A DNA stretch of 64,000 bases from Heracleum sosnowskyi. Lineage: Eukaryota > Streptophyta > Magnoliopsida > Apiales > Apiaceae. Made by a program: the position numbers and the translations under genes. This document shows, one piece after another, positions 13,784-25,271 of the stretch. The notes under the pieces were generated by a model. That model had not been told where the DNA came from. It searched no databases and saw only the letters and a list, made by a program, of their open reading frames with translations. Positions within the stretch are counted from its first letter, which is position 1, and the number at the start of each line of letters is the position of its first letter. Where the stretch lies: assembly GCA_030848705.1 (NCBI GenBank), contig CM061243.1:2328001-2392000 (forward strand). The letters run 5' to 3'.

Positions 13784-15239
13784 GTGATTTCTACGACAAT
13801 GGAGGAAGGATCGAAAGAAAGGGAGAAGGTGACAAACGAAAGCGATGAAGAAACACTGTCAGCCATCAAAAAGCTACAATTTGACATAGAGGAGTTGCGT
13901 TCTGAAAATGTATCTCTAAAAGCGAAGCTGAACTCATCTAAGGTGGGTTCTAAAAAGATTATAGCGAATGTGGTGAGGAGGCTAGACATGGACGAGATAT
14001 ATGAAGAGGAAACGCAACATCATGAGGAAATTCCTCACATTGATCTCGAAAAAGATGATACTACGAAAAATGATGGCGATAGGAAAGAGCATCGAAGACA
14101 TTCCACTGATAGTGAGAAAGTGGGACGTGAAAAATCACACCAAAGGTCATCACATCGCCGTTCAAAATCACATCAGCATGTGTCTTAAGATGTTCACAAA
14201 GAACTACAGGAGATGAGGGAGTTAATTGCACGAATTCCAGGTGTGCCAAAACCCATGGAAAAGGAGACACCAACAAGTTATGCTGACTCTCCTTTTGCTG
14301 ATCTCACATTGCTTTGGTAGACATCCCAAAACGGTTTTCAGTACCTAACATGAAGATGTATTATGGTGTAATTGACCCTCAAGAACACGTGGCTCATACA
14401 AGCAGCGTATGTACACCGTGCCAATTCCTAAAGAACTAAGAGAACCGTATATGTGCAAGGGATTTGGGGCTACGCTGTTAGGACCAGCTCTACAATGGTT
14501 TGTGGGATTGTCCAATGGTTCAATCAACTCGTTCGCTGACCTGGTGGACGCCTTCAATCAGCAATATGCTAGCAGTAGGCAATTTGAGAAGACAACCAGT
14601 GATCTGTATCGAGTTTTTCAACGGTATAGAGAGTCATTGAGGGAGTATCTGTCAAGGTTCAACATAGAGAATGTGATAATTAACAATTATGACATCCCAA
14701 CAGCTATAGAGGCGTTCCGTAGAGGATTGGTTAGAGATTCGCTCCTATATGACAAGTGGACAAAGTACCCATATAGGATGATGGACGATGTGCAAGCCAA
14801 GGTAATGGCACAAATCAGACTAGAAGAAGACAAGAGGGAAGATGTTGAGAACTACTATCATCCAAGTATAAAGATAACGATGCCTAGAATGCGGGAATAC
14901 AAACCCTATTCTAGAGACACACCCTATTCTAGAGACACAAGAGAAAGACAGGTTGCCAACGCAACACAAGGACGGGCAGATTGGAAGAGGGATCCTAGTT
15001 TGCTACCCAGATATGACACATACGGGTTCAACATAGGCCCAACAACCATGGTTAGAGAATTGAGCAAATTAGAAGATATAGTCAAGTGGCCACCGAAGAG
15101 TGACAAGCCACGTATGTATCCTGATTCCAAACTTTGGTGTGATTTTCATGGTGATTATGGGCATAAGACATACGTGTGCGTAGCGTTGAGAAAAGAGATA
15201 CAAACACTCGTAAAAAAGGCTATCTCACAGAATATATGA
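13784..15239 (+). pseudogene. gypsy gag remnant (retrotrans_gag domain), frameshifted
   Basis: The N-terminal part (13784-14188) encodes an acidic/basic coiled-coil segment. A stop follows, and the homologous frame resumes in pieces. From 14409 to 15239 a 276-codon frame holds the gag capsid core: GFGATLLGPALQWFVGLSNG, then SINSFADLVDAF, ending near a putative zinc-binding stretch (WCDFHGDYGHKTYVC). At about 14390-14408 the frame shifts within a segment that should read from a DPQEHVAH motif into the second part. Not translatable as one product. Confidence 0.8.
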
Positions 15240-15438
15240 AGAAGGTCAAGAACGAGTACGACAGAAGAGTACGACACCTCCGAAACAACTACCACCACCA
15301 CCACATCAAAAGGTTATAAACTTCATCGTGGGAGGGTCAGAAGTATGTGGAACAACTTACTCTCAAGCTAAATGACTAGCAAGGGAAGTGAAAATGTAAC
15401 CACCCCATGTTGAGTCTAATAAGGTTGATCTACCGAGT

Positions 15439-15900
15439 GTGCAGTTTGACAAGTCAGGTAGGGATCATGTAACAGAACCACAACATGACAGCTTAGTGAT
15501 ATCCATGTCGATAGGGAACTGTCTTGTCAAAAGAATCCTAATCGACAATAGGAGTGTAGTTAACATAATGATGTTAGAAGCGTTAAAGAAGATGGGACTG
15601 AAGGAGGATGACATGGTGAGGAAGTCGACAGTGTTAGTGGGTTTCATCGGAGAGACAAAAAGGACAATAGGGGAATTGTTTTTACCTATGTACGCTTAAG
15701 GTGTCAATTTGATATAGAAATTCTTGATAATAAATTACCCTTCCACGTACAATGTGATACTTGGACGCCCCTGGATACACGATCTGTGAGCAGTGCCATC
15801 TATGTACCACCAAATTGTAAAATTCCCGATACCTTGGGGAATACAACAAATTCGTGGGGACCAAGACTTGGTTAAAGAATGCTACAAGACGTGCCTTAAA
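15439..15900 (+). pseudogene. gypsy aspartic protease remnant with altered active site
   Basis: Encodes a retropepsin-like domain. The expected catalytic triplet Asp-Thr/Ser-Gly is replaced: the sequence reads ILIDNRSVVNIM, where related elements have ID(T/S)GSS. A stop at 15697-15699 is followed, in another frame, by the usual post-protease block (SMYHQIVKFPIPWGIQQIRG, then DQ and KECYKTCLK). Both changes argue for an inactive copy. Confidence 0.7.
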
Positions 15901-17242
15901 CCAACAGTGCAACGACATGAAATGAGTAGATCGCAATCTGTCATGACAAGTACACATAAGGCAGTCAGGGCCAGCTCTAACACAGGGGACATGCAGAACA
16001 TCATTGAACAGGACGGATCAACAAGAGTTGAGTCGAATTTTATTGGCTATACCCAAGAGGAAGACATTGCAATTGAACTGGAGCTCGAGAGGCAGACGAG
16101 TTGGAACTACGGTATGGTTATGTCGTTTGGCATAAAGAATATTAGGGCAACCAGTAACCCAACTTACGACCCAGTCGTTCATGACAACTCAGGAGAATCA
16201 ATTACCAATCATCCTAAAAGTGACAATGATACGAAGAAGACTCCGCTCAGAGAACAAACGCTTTCAATCCAAGGAAAAGACACGAACGAGCAAGCTGGAC
16301 GAGCAGGTATAGTAAAAAATTACACCATGAAGCTATCAAATAGCAACAAGCAATATGTATTGTACTATATTTCCGTCATTTGCATCCTTGCAATTTTTAT
16401 GGGCTTCTCTACACAATCACTCGACAACCCACCACGACGTGACGTCTACCACTGCTTCACAAAGAAAGAGGAGATTATAGCAATTTCCTCCATGTTGAAT
16501 GTGTTCGAATACGAACTAGGCATTGAGCCGAAAAATTCATCGATGTTGTTTTTTGACAGAAAGCCAAGACAAATGGACAAGCTAATCAAAAGCAGCATCT
16601 TATTAAAGTCACAAGTGATGGCTGATTTTGTGGCCAAATTTCACTCCAAGCTCTTTATTGCAAGAGAATGGTTGGGCAAGTCAAAAGTTGGCAGTCACGA
16701 AGATCGAACCCGTGAAGCCATACACGGATATAACTCTGAACGATGTCGGAACAAGACGAGAACTCATCCTGAAATTGCCACAAGGGGACACCATGGTATA
16801 CACCATGAATGATGACTTGAAAGCAAATGACGACAAGATGGGATGTGAAATATTGTTCATTTTCTTGACGAATGCGATTAATTTGAAAAACAAGTACACA
16901 TATGCTGATCTCGTCGGGAATCGAATCTACGGATCAAAACCGAATAAAAACAAAGTGACACCCATTCACTTGGGAACAATCATCAAAGACACTCGGGTTA
17001 AGCTGAAAGTAATTGGTTTAAGACAGAACCAAGAGGACCCAAGTGGACGAGTTGAGGACTACCATGGCTCAAATACAACGACTAAGCTCAGTCATGATGA
17101 GAATATCTTGTTTACCTGTCTCGACAGGTTCGATATCAAAGGGTTGAAGATCGAAGGAAATATGTTACCACATGAAGAAGTGAATCACGAACCAGCGAGA
17201 TGGACACCACCTTGGAGCAACGGGGAATTACTGGATACCTAG
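15901..17242 (+). pseudogene. gypsy pol/linker remnant without reverse transcriptase
   Basis: Two long frames overlap out of phase (15793-16812 and 16628-17242). Only the short VMADFVAKF stretch at about 16615-16640 recalls the connection/RNase H region of plant gypsy elements. The rest has no recognised domain, and no RT YxDD-type motif or integrase zinc finger is present. Interpreted as an internal deletion derivative. Confidence 0.5.
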
Positions 17243-17285
17243 GGTGCGAGGTGCAACTTGTTGGAAGGCCTATCTCATGTAAGGG

Positions 17286-19393
17286 TTAAAGAGAAAACTG
17301 TAGCTCCAAAGAAGAAAACATATCTTCTTCGATCAATAAAAATCTGACATTTGCAAACATACTAAAGAAGCCGCCTGAGAATTGCTGAATGTTTTTGCTG
17401 CACTGTAGCCACAAATTATGCAAATGCGAACACACCAGATCCTCAGGGAAATGAATTTTTTTTTCTCTCCAGATGTAGATGTAATAAATTCCGAGTAGCA
17501 TAATCAGCATTATCTGGCAACCGTGAGCCACATCGTACAAATGAAAATGCATATTTTTGGGTCTTCGACAGCTATGGATCTAGCTACGTCTCTAATGAGG
17601 TCATGCAGTTTTACATGAAATTTTTTTGAGTCAATCAACAAAGAAGATGATATGAGCAAATCAACCATAACACATACTCTAGATTCTCCATCGGGTACAA
17701 GCGAGCATGTTTCTAACCGGATCAGCGACCTGATATGAATGTCGGTATCTTCAGGATACAAGGAACACAAAAAAAGACACAACTTTGAATCGCCTGTTAA
17801 TTTATCAATACTCAGTTTCACGCAAGCGTATGCTTGTGGATCTATTCCAGCAATGTTTTCAACTTTTCCTTTCTCAAGTTGACCCAGTGCATCCATCCAT
17901 AAATTGTAAGATGTGAATTGCAATGATTTACCAACTGCATGAACAAGGAGTGGTAAACCTGCACATTGTTTACACACTTTATGTGCCTGGGATTCATCTT
18001 GCAGATAGTCAATTTGACCATCATCGAAAGTGTTCCTGAATAGAGCCTGTTAATACCCTCTCGGAAGAAACCGCTTTACCTGCCATATATGACTATGTCC
18101 CGGAAGCATTCAACGGACAACTTGTCACACCATGAAGTTGACTAAGAAAAATAAGTTAAAGCAATATTTTTCCTTCTGGATCAAAGACACCTCCTTCCTC
18201 CAGCACCTTCCACCTCTTGGACAAAGGGTGTTTTTTTCCTTCACCACACCTTGTCTCGTGGACTAAGGTTGTTCCCTTCTCCAATACTCCTAGACAATGA
18301 GATGTTCTCACGGAAGCAATCACCTTGATAACAAGAAGTAAAAATGGACAAGGTATCGACTCACACCTGTCACAAAGAAGGGAACATTCTTCCGGACCAG
18401 GAGACAAAGGAGGTAACACTAAAACACTATAAATACCCAAGTAACATCACACATGACAGGGTTCTAATTTTTCTACGCATTCACTCTCACATTTTAGCTC
18501 TGAAAAATATCAGTCACCAAGTAGTAATAATTCCGATATTGTTTCTTGTATTCTCCACCACCAAGTTACTTACTCTCACGCTGGAGGTGCTTGACGGCCA
18601 CCACTCCCGATCAGACATTGTTTTGCAGATTCCCTTCCGACATCTACACCACATTTTCGATCAAGCATCTCCGGAAGAGGGAAAGTCCGGTAGAGTGGAG
18701 CAAGGAGCATTATCATAGCTCATGCCTCGTCAACTGTCAGTGTTGTAATCTGAATCGGATGCTTGCAATGGTTACGCAAGCATGCATCTTCAGCTCGAGA
18801 TGTCAACAGTATCTTAAAACCATTGGAAGTGCTACCATCACCTAATGGAATTCCAATACGATGCAAGGGAATCTCACCCCATACATCGTCTAATATGACA
18901 AGTATTCTGCCACCATTTATTAAGCTATTGTTCAGTTGAGAAGCTCTAAGTTCCTCATTGTCTTGCGATTCAAAATGGCATTCTAGATGACCTCCAATTT
19001 GATTTTGCAATTCTATCACGTTCATCTTCTCACTGCCTACATTAGCTCGAGCTACCTTGTCAAAGATCTTCTTTTCCTTGGCTTCTTCCCAAAGTTGTTC
19101 CATCATTCGGGTTTTTCCATCTTCGGGCATTCCATAAATGCCAATTCATCAACCTCTTTCTACCAATTCAATACATCATCATAAATTATTTTACCATCAG
19201 CTCTTGCTTCAACGGCTTTTCTGGACACCCTGACCTGCTCAATGTTAACTTTCTCGATTTCAGAATTGAGAACACTAATAAGATGTTTGTTGCAAAACAG
19301 ATACCGAAATCCACGAATCACTGATTCAACTGTGGCGTCAGATATTCTGTCCACAATATTATCCACGCATGGAATGTCCGATAGACCAACCAT
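17286..19393 (-). pseudogene. CC-NBS-LRR disease-resistance gene, broken
   Basis: Reads from 19393 leftwards. The first 77 codons encode a coiled-coil start typical of RPS2-like CNL proteins (VESVIRGFRYLFCNKHLI) and end at a TAG at about 19160. The frame then jumps to a P-loop region (MPEDGKTRM; GMPGVGKT is usual), so roughly 100 residues between CC and NB-ARC are missing. Kinase-2 (ILVILDDVW, about 18880-18910) and RNBS-B (FKILLTSRAED) follow. A solo LTR interrupts the VDEA-ALF segment. The left part holds the GLPL motif (CAGLPLLVHAVGKSL, about 17930-17975), a winged-helix region and an MHD-like VKLHDLIRDVA (about 17585-17617). Frameshifted LRR-type sequence follows to 17286 (KIHFPEDLVCSHLHNLWLQC). 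Cannot make a functional receptor. Confidence 0.9.
18048..18715 (+). mobile_element. solo LTR (668 bp) inside the NBS-LRR pseudogene
   Basis: Begins TGTTAATACC and ends GCATTATCA, the TG...CA ends of an LTR. It carries TATAAATA at 18428-18435 and is flanked by related 5-mers GAGCC (18043-18047) and TAGCT (18716-18720), read as a diverged target-site duplication. Removing the insert and one flank restores the NB-ARC reading VDEAWALFRN. No internal retroelement sequence is present, as expected after LTR-LTR recombination. Family unknown; it does not resemble the copia LTRs at 34.7 and 47.0 kb. Confidence 0.8.
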
Positions 19394-20418
19394 GGTTATA
19401 TCTTATTCTTGAAACCTTTTTTTATTATATAAATTATCTAATTAAAATGATTATATAAATATATTATTTAAAATTATATTTAATTTGTTTTAAAATATAT
19501 ATTTTAATTTTTAAAAATTGTAGAAAGGAAGTTTAGTTTCGAATAAAATTGAATTATTTTAATTACAAAAAATGTCATTTTTGTTCAACCAAATAACTAG
19601 ATATCACTCCCATACCTCGTCACTGCTCTCTTTTCTCTTTCACCGCCGCCCCTCTTTTTCTTCTTAAAACATAGCCGGCGGGGCTTTCACCGGTTTCTCT
19701 CCGGTGGAAAGCCCCAATCTTTTTCTTTCTTTTAGTTTATTTCTGATTTTATTTAATAAGGGTAAGGTTTTCTACCCATTGAGTGTGTTTGATTTGATTT
19801 TTTAGATCTAAATTTTTGAAGCTTTCGGTTTCGTTCTTCTTCGATTCAAGCGGGATTTTGGATTCGAGAGTGGACCGATTATCCCCTATTGTGGTTTCGT
19901 TTCTTCAGATCTAAGTTCTTTTAATTTGTTTTTTTAGTTTGCAATTTCGGTTTGTTTTTCTCTCCCTGATGAGAGGTTGTCGCTTTCTCTCCTTTATTGT
20001 GAGAGCTGGTTTTGATTTAGTGATAAAAGTTTGTATGGAATTGCAATTATGATCGATAACTCAAACAGGTTGCGGTGAAATAAGTTACGGTGAAGCGGGT
20101 ACATGTAAATATATCATTTTCAACATATCGTTTGACTATCTTTTCAGGAGGATAGATCTCTTCAGGAGGATAGACGATTGTTTCTATTTTATGTTTGTTC
20201 GACACGACTATCTTTGTAGATGTCGTATTACTTTTCATTAATGAATTAATTCCTCTGTTTTTCAAAAATTACAAAAAATGTCAAACATGACAAGTAATTT
20301 GAAATGAAATAGGACTTGCCATCGCACGGGATTTCATTTGTTTATTGCATGCACGTACGGGATTTTATTTGTCGTTTTTTAACAAATTTCCTTTTAGTTT
20401 TCTTCCATATCTTATCAT
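19394..20418. other. intergenic, one strong hairpin
   Basis: AT-rich sequence followed by a pyrimidine-rich segment. The arms GGGGCTTTCACCGG (19680-19693) and CCGGTGGAAAGCCCC (19701-19715) pair around a 7-nt loop with one bulged base. The surroundings (about 19615-20040) look like transposon leader or old gene 5' sequence. No coding region recognised. Confidence 0.4.
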
Positions 20419-21084
20419 GGGCCTGTTTGGCTGAGGGTTTATAAGTCAGCTTATGACTTATAAACTCATTTCAGCTTATGAGGGGTGTTTGTGTACTCAG
20501 CTTATTTCATTAACTTATAAATTATAACTTATTTTTTTAGCTTATAACTTATGGGGGGGTGTTTGTCTACCCAACTTAGAATCTAACTTATAACTTATAA
20601 GATGATAAGTTGAATGTTAGAAAATACTAACATTTTGCTCAACTTATTTCATTTTTCATGATTTCTTTATCTATTTATACTTTTAAATGTTTATATTTAA
20701 TCTAAAATGTTATTTTTATATTTTACTAACATTTTAGTAGTTTATATTTTTATATTTATACTAACATTTTAGTAGTTTATATTTTTATATTTATACTTTT
20801 AAATGTTTTTTAATCTAAAATGTATTTATCGAGATCATTATATTAATTAATTATTTTCTCAATTTAATTTAACAAAAAAATTATTAACTTATAAGTAAAT
20901 TTATCCAAACACTTACGTAACTTATAAATTTGCATCAACTTATATAACACTTACTCATTATAAGACATAAGTTCACTTTTTTAAGTTCTCCCAAACACTT
21001 ATAAGAATCCATCAACTTATCACTTATAAAGCATTTACTCATTTTAAACTATAAGTCAACTTTTGTTTGATACCCCAAACGCCC
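20419..21084. mobile_element. MITE-like element with GGGC...GTTTGG terminal inverted repeats
   Basis: The left end GGGCCTGTTTGG is matched in reverse by the right end CCAAACGCCC. The interior is very AT-rich and full of inverted copies of ACTTATAAG/CTTATAAGT-type words. A second end-like motif (GGGGGGGTGTTTGTCTACCC, about 20554-20573) lies inside, suggesting nesting or internal duplication. No clean target duplication was found, so superfamily is not assigned. Confidence 0.5.
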
Positions 21085-21294
21085 ACCATATAAGATGAGT
21101 ACTGATATTATTTTAGACTAAAATGTATCTACAGTTATTTTAGATAATTTTCTAAAGTCATCCTCTTGTATTTAAGAGAGAAATTGGATTATACATTTTA
21201 ATTTTTATTAAATATAAAATATATAATTAGGAATTTTTATTTAAATACACAAAATTAAATTGTGAGAATGAATTTTTAACTTTTCAAAAACAAA

Positions 21295-24031
21295 CTAGGT
21301 TAGTAAGCCGCGCTTCGCAGCGGCATTAGAATATATTTGTTAAAAAAATAATATTATAATAAAATTTGTAAAATAAATATCTACAAAATTATATAAATTA
21401 TCAACTAAAATATATTATGTAAAATTTGCATTTGGGTAGGTAATATTATAAATTATTTACATATTCCTTTTGTTTATATAGTTTGATTTTTTATTTTATT
21501 GGACCAATATCATTGCCATATATATATATATAAATTATATTGATAAACATAAATATAAACATATAATATTACTTATATTTATATAGTATTATTAGAAAAG
21601 ATAATATTAGAACATGATAGTTTGAATTTTAACTTATATAATAGTATTACTTATATATTACTATAATATATTATTGTATCAAAATACCTGAGAATATGTT
21701 AGTGTTATTAATACGTGCATCGATCATATCTGGACATATGAACTGAAATTCGTGTAGTGATATGTTGACGATGCCTTTAATTTATAGGTGTTTGTAAGGT
21801 GAATAACATTGAAATCCATTATGTTTAAAAGTCAAAAAATATTAAATAGTAACTTACCTTTCAGATATTAAGTTATTTGTAAAATTTGTACAACTTTTCT
21901 TATAAGCATACTCTTTAGTCGTTAAAGAAGATGCTGAGGAAGGAAAAAAACTGTTTGAGTTAGGGTCCGTATATGAATAATTATTGCAAATTCTAAAAAT
22001 ACAAAAGAAAATTGTAAATAATAATGCATTAGATCCTAAAAATTCGAAAATAGTAAAGAAATTAACATTAAATCTTACAAATTTGCAATTTTCCAATTTC
22101 ATTTTTACAAATTTGAAAATGATAAGAGGAAATTGTAATTATTAACATAAGATCCTACAAATTTGAAAATAATAAGCAAGTTGTATTTATCTAATTCATC
22201 CAATCTTACAAAGTTGAAAATAATAAAAAAAGTTCTATCAAGTTTGAAAATAAATTTGAAAATAATAAGGAAGTTGTAATTTTCTAATTCAAAGAAAGTT
22301 TTATCAAATCTGAAAATAATAAAAGAAAGTTCTATCAACTTTGAAAATAATAAGTAAGTTTTAAAACAAGATCCTAAAAATTTGAAAATAATAAGGAAGT
22401 TGTAATTTTCTAATTCCTCCAATCTTACAAATTTGAAAATAATAAAAGAAAGTTCTATCAAGTTTGAAAATAATAAAAGAAAGTTATATCAAGTTTGAAA
22501 ATAATAAAAGTGTAATTTTCAATTTCTTCCTACAAAATCAAAAATAATAAAGGAAGTTGTAATTATTAAAATTAAAAATATATCAAGTTTGAAAATAATA
22601 AAAAAAAGTTCTATCAAGTTTAAAAATAATAAAAAAAAAGTTTTATCAAGTTTGAAAATAATAAAAAAAGTTATATCAAGATTGAAAATAATAAAAGAGA
22701 AAATTGCAATTATTAACATAAGATCCTAAAAATTCAAAAAGAATAATAAATTTGTAATTTTCTCAAAGAAAGTTCTATAGTTTGAAAATAATAAAAGAAA
22801 GTTCTATCAAGATTGCAAATAATAAAAAAGAAAATTGCAATTATTAACATAAGAGCCTACAAATTCGAAAATAATAAGGAAGTTGTAATTTTCTAAATCA
22901 AAGAAAGTTCTATCAAGTCCTAAGAATTCGAAAATAAAAAGGAAGTTGTAATTTTCTAAATCAAAGAAAGTTCTATCAAGTTTGAAAATAATAAAAGAAA
23001 GTTCTATCAAGCCTACAAATTCGAAAATAATAAGGAAGTTGTAATTTTCTAAATCAAAGAAAGTACTATCAAGTCCTACAAATTCGAAAATAATAAGGAA
23101 GTTGTGATTTTCTAAATCAAAGAAAGCTCTATCAAGTTTTAAAATAATAAAAGAAAGTTCTATCAAGTTTGAAAATAATAAAAGTGTAATTTTCAATTTC
23201 TTCCTACAAAATCGAAAATAATAAAGGAAGTTGTAATTATTAAAATTAAAAATATATCAAGTTTGAAAATAATAAAAGAAATTTCTATCAAGTTTAAAAA
23301 TAATAAAAAAAAGTTTTATCAAGTTTGAAAATAATAAAAGAAAGTTCTATTAAGATTTAAAATAATAAAAGAGAAAATTTCAATTATTAACATACGATCC
23401 TAAAAATTCAAAAATATAAAAATTCAAAAATAATAAGGAAGTTGTAATTTTCTAAATCAAAAAAGTTATATAGTTTGAAAATAATAAAAGAAAGTTCTAT
23501 CAATATTGGAAATAATAAAAAAGAAAATTGCAATTATTAACATAAGAGCCAACAAATTCGAAAATAATAAGGAAGTTGTAATTTTCTAAATCAAAGAAAG
23601 TTCTATCAAGTCCTACGAATTTGAAAATAATAAGGAAGTTGTAATTTTTTAAATCAAAAAAAGTTCTATCAAGTTTGAAAATAATAAAAGAAAGTTCTAT
23701 CAAGCCTACAAATTTGAAAATAATAAGGAAGTTGTAATTTTCTAAATCAAAGAAAGTTCTATCAAATCTTAAAAATTCGAAAATAATAAGGAAGTTGTGA
23801 TTTTCTAAATCAAAGAAAGTTCTATCAAGTTTTAAAATAATAAAAGAAAGTTCTATCAAGTTTGAAAATAATAAAAGTGTAATTTTCAATTTCTTCCTAC
23901 AAAATCGAAAATAATAAAGGAAGTTGTAATTATTAAAATTAAAAATTGTGAAAAATTGAGAAAAATAGAACGGAGCGATTCTAGAGCGCCACTTCAACGC
24001 CCCCGTCTTCTCCTTTATATTAGTATATTGA
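21295..24031 (-). mobile_element. non-autonomous Helitron, 2.74 kb
   Basis: Read on the minus strand it begins TCAATATACTAATATAAAGG after a host A (T at 24032 on the plus strand). It ends in a GC-rich hairpin (GCCGC-loop-GCGGC, about 21308-21325), followed 9-10 nt later by CTAG and a host T. TC start, subterminal hairpin, CTRR end and insertion between A and T are the Helitron signature, and there are no terminal inverted repeats or target duplications. No Rep/helicase is encoded. The interior is mostly AT-rich minisatellite. Confidence 0.8.
22100..23950. repeat. AT-rich minisatellite with higher-order units inside the Helitron
   Basis: Dozens of variants of two short modules alternate: one containing AATAATAAGGAAGTTGTAAT and one containing AAAGAAAGTTCTATCAAG. 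On top of this, larger blocks repeat. The phrase GTGTAATTTTCAATTTCTTC occurs at about 22509, 23184 and 23876 (spacing about 675 and 692 bp), and the blocks around 22810-23210 and 23500-23900 are almost the same. Long minus-strand frames with LENYNFLIIF repeats are translations of this array, not genes. Confidence 0.9.
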
Positions 24032-24897
24032 TTGATTGATATTGATTGATGATTGATGGCCCTACGTATTCAAATTCTACACATGATTACAACCTTATTT
24101 TCCACCTATAAATGAAATACGCAATAGTGATTTATCGGCAAATTGAGAATTTATCGGAATAATAAATCGGAACAAAAATCAGATAAATTGTAATATTTTA
24201 AATATATTTTAATATATTAGCCTTATATATAATATAGTAAACCATTTAAAAATAATTCAAAGCGATATATCGGATTTTAAAAATCGAATCGGTCAAATAT
24301 TTTTAAACGATAAATCGATGATTTATCGTCGATTTTTGAAAACTCAGACAATTTTTAGAACACTGACTAACAGAGAAAGTTATATAGGCAAACAAACTTT
24401 AATATTTTTCTCTCATTTAATATGCATCTTGAGACATTCAACTTGTACATCCTGAATCTTTGTGCGGATATTATACAAAGAATCGATTAAAGCCGAGTAA
24501 CACACGATCATAACTCATCAATATTTCAAACTTTGATTAATTATATATTTCAATACGACTCCTTTATAAATGCTAAAAATTTAAACACTTATTCTATTAT
24601 TAATATAACTTTTTATATCTAAGTCTTATCTAAAAATTCGAATTATTCTTATTTATAAATTCGAACACTTATTCTACTCTAAACTTTATTTTTACGTCTT
24701 TTCTAGAAATTCGAATTCTTCTCCTCCTTAAATTCGAACACCTATTCTACTTCTATTATGTTAAAAATATTTTGTTATTAATAGCATTTTAAGTTCTAAA
24801 ATTCTAGAAAATTAGAAAAATAGATTGAGACGATATTAGAGACGCCACATAAACTCCCGCGTATCCTACTTTATATATATATATATATATATATTGA
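24032..24897 (-). mobile_element. second Helitron 5' end (truncated or composite)
   Basis: The minus strand from 24897 starts TCAATATATATA and continues TAAAGTAGGATACGCGGGAG. This aligns with the 5' end of the neighbouring Helitron, including the downstream TCTATTTTTCT. No separate 3' hairpin was found before 24031. Either the 3' part was lost, or both 5' ends share the 3' end at 21295. About 24580-24760 has short tandem AATTCGAA/ACACTTATTCTACT modules. Confidence 0.6.
24121..24370. repeat. dispersed ATTTATCG-rich repeat, copy 1
   Basis: About 245 bp nearly matching a second copy at 30537-30775: TGATTTATCGG at the left, GATAAATCGATGATTTATCG near the right, ending TTTTTAGAACA. Likely a small non-autonomous DNA transposon; ends and target duplication not resolved. 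Confidence 0.7.
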
Positions 24898-25271
24898 CGA
24901 TTCTTTAAAATTTTAAATTGTGAGAATGTAGGATTTGTTGCTTTGACAATAGCATTAATGTGAAAGAAAGGGAAAGGATAATACGTAGAAATAAGATTGG
25001 ATGGTTTAGTTTTAGTGCAATTATTAATCATTTTACTGTGAAATCATATTAGTCCCGACATGTCTCATGCTCTTAGGTACAAATATTTAAATGTGCCAAC
25101 TCTTTTGCAACATTATGAAATAGTTTAATTAATTCATATCAGTATATCTAAAGGCCATGCCTCCCCACTAGAAGCAAGAAAAGCAAGAATTTTCATTCAA
25201 TCTCTCCGTAAATACATAATGGTCTGTCTGTAGAAGTGTTTTCTAGTAAATTTTGTTGAAGCAAGAAGAAC
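24898..25271. promoter_or_regulatory. 5' flank of the NPF transporter gene
   Basis: Non-coding, AT-rich 374 bp between the Helitron 5' end and the transporter start. Promoter and 5' UTR must lie here; no specific element could be assigned. Confidence 0.4.

Larger units (their letters stand above)
13755..17245 (+). mobile_element. decayed Ty3/gypsy retrotransposon lacking most of pol
   Basis: A TTTGGCGTCGCC primer-binding-like sequence at 13757-13768 resembles the TTGGCGCCGT site of many plant gypsy elements. It precedes a gag coding region (13784-15239), a protease region (15439-15900) and a fragment resembling the RNase H/linker region (about 16600-16660, VMADFVAKF). Reverse transcriptase and integrase are missing, and several frameshifts separate the pieces. 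No 3' LTR is visible: the element ends abruptly where the NBS-LRR pseudogene begins. Codon content is richer in GC than the surrounding spacer. Family placement beyond Ty3/gypsy is uncertain. Confidence 0.8.

Noticed and set aside
19621..20050. Possible 5' end of a protein-coding gene (CT-rich leader-like sequence)
   Set aside because: No following coding exon could be found on the plus strand; more likely transposon-derived.
21854..23997. Several minus-strand frames with repeated LENYNFLIIF-like peptides
   Set aside because: They are translations of the AT-rich minisatellite inside the Helitron; the repeats are at DNA level and not confined to one frame.
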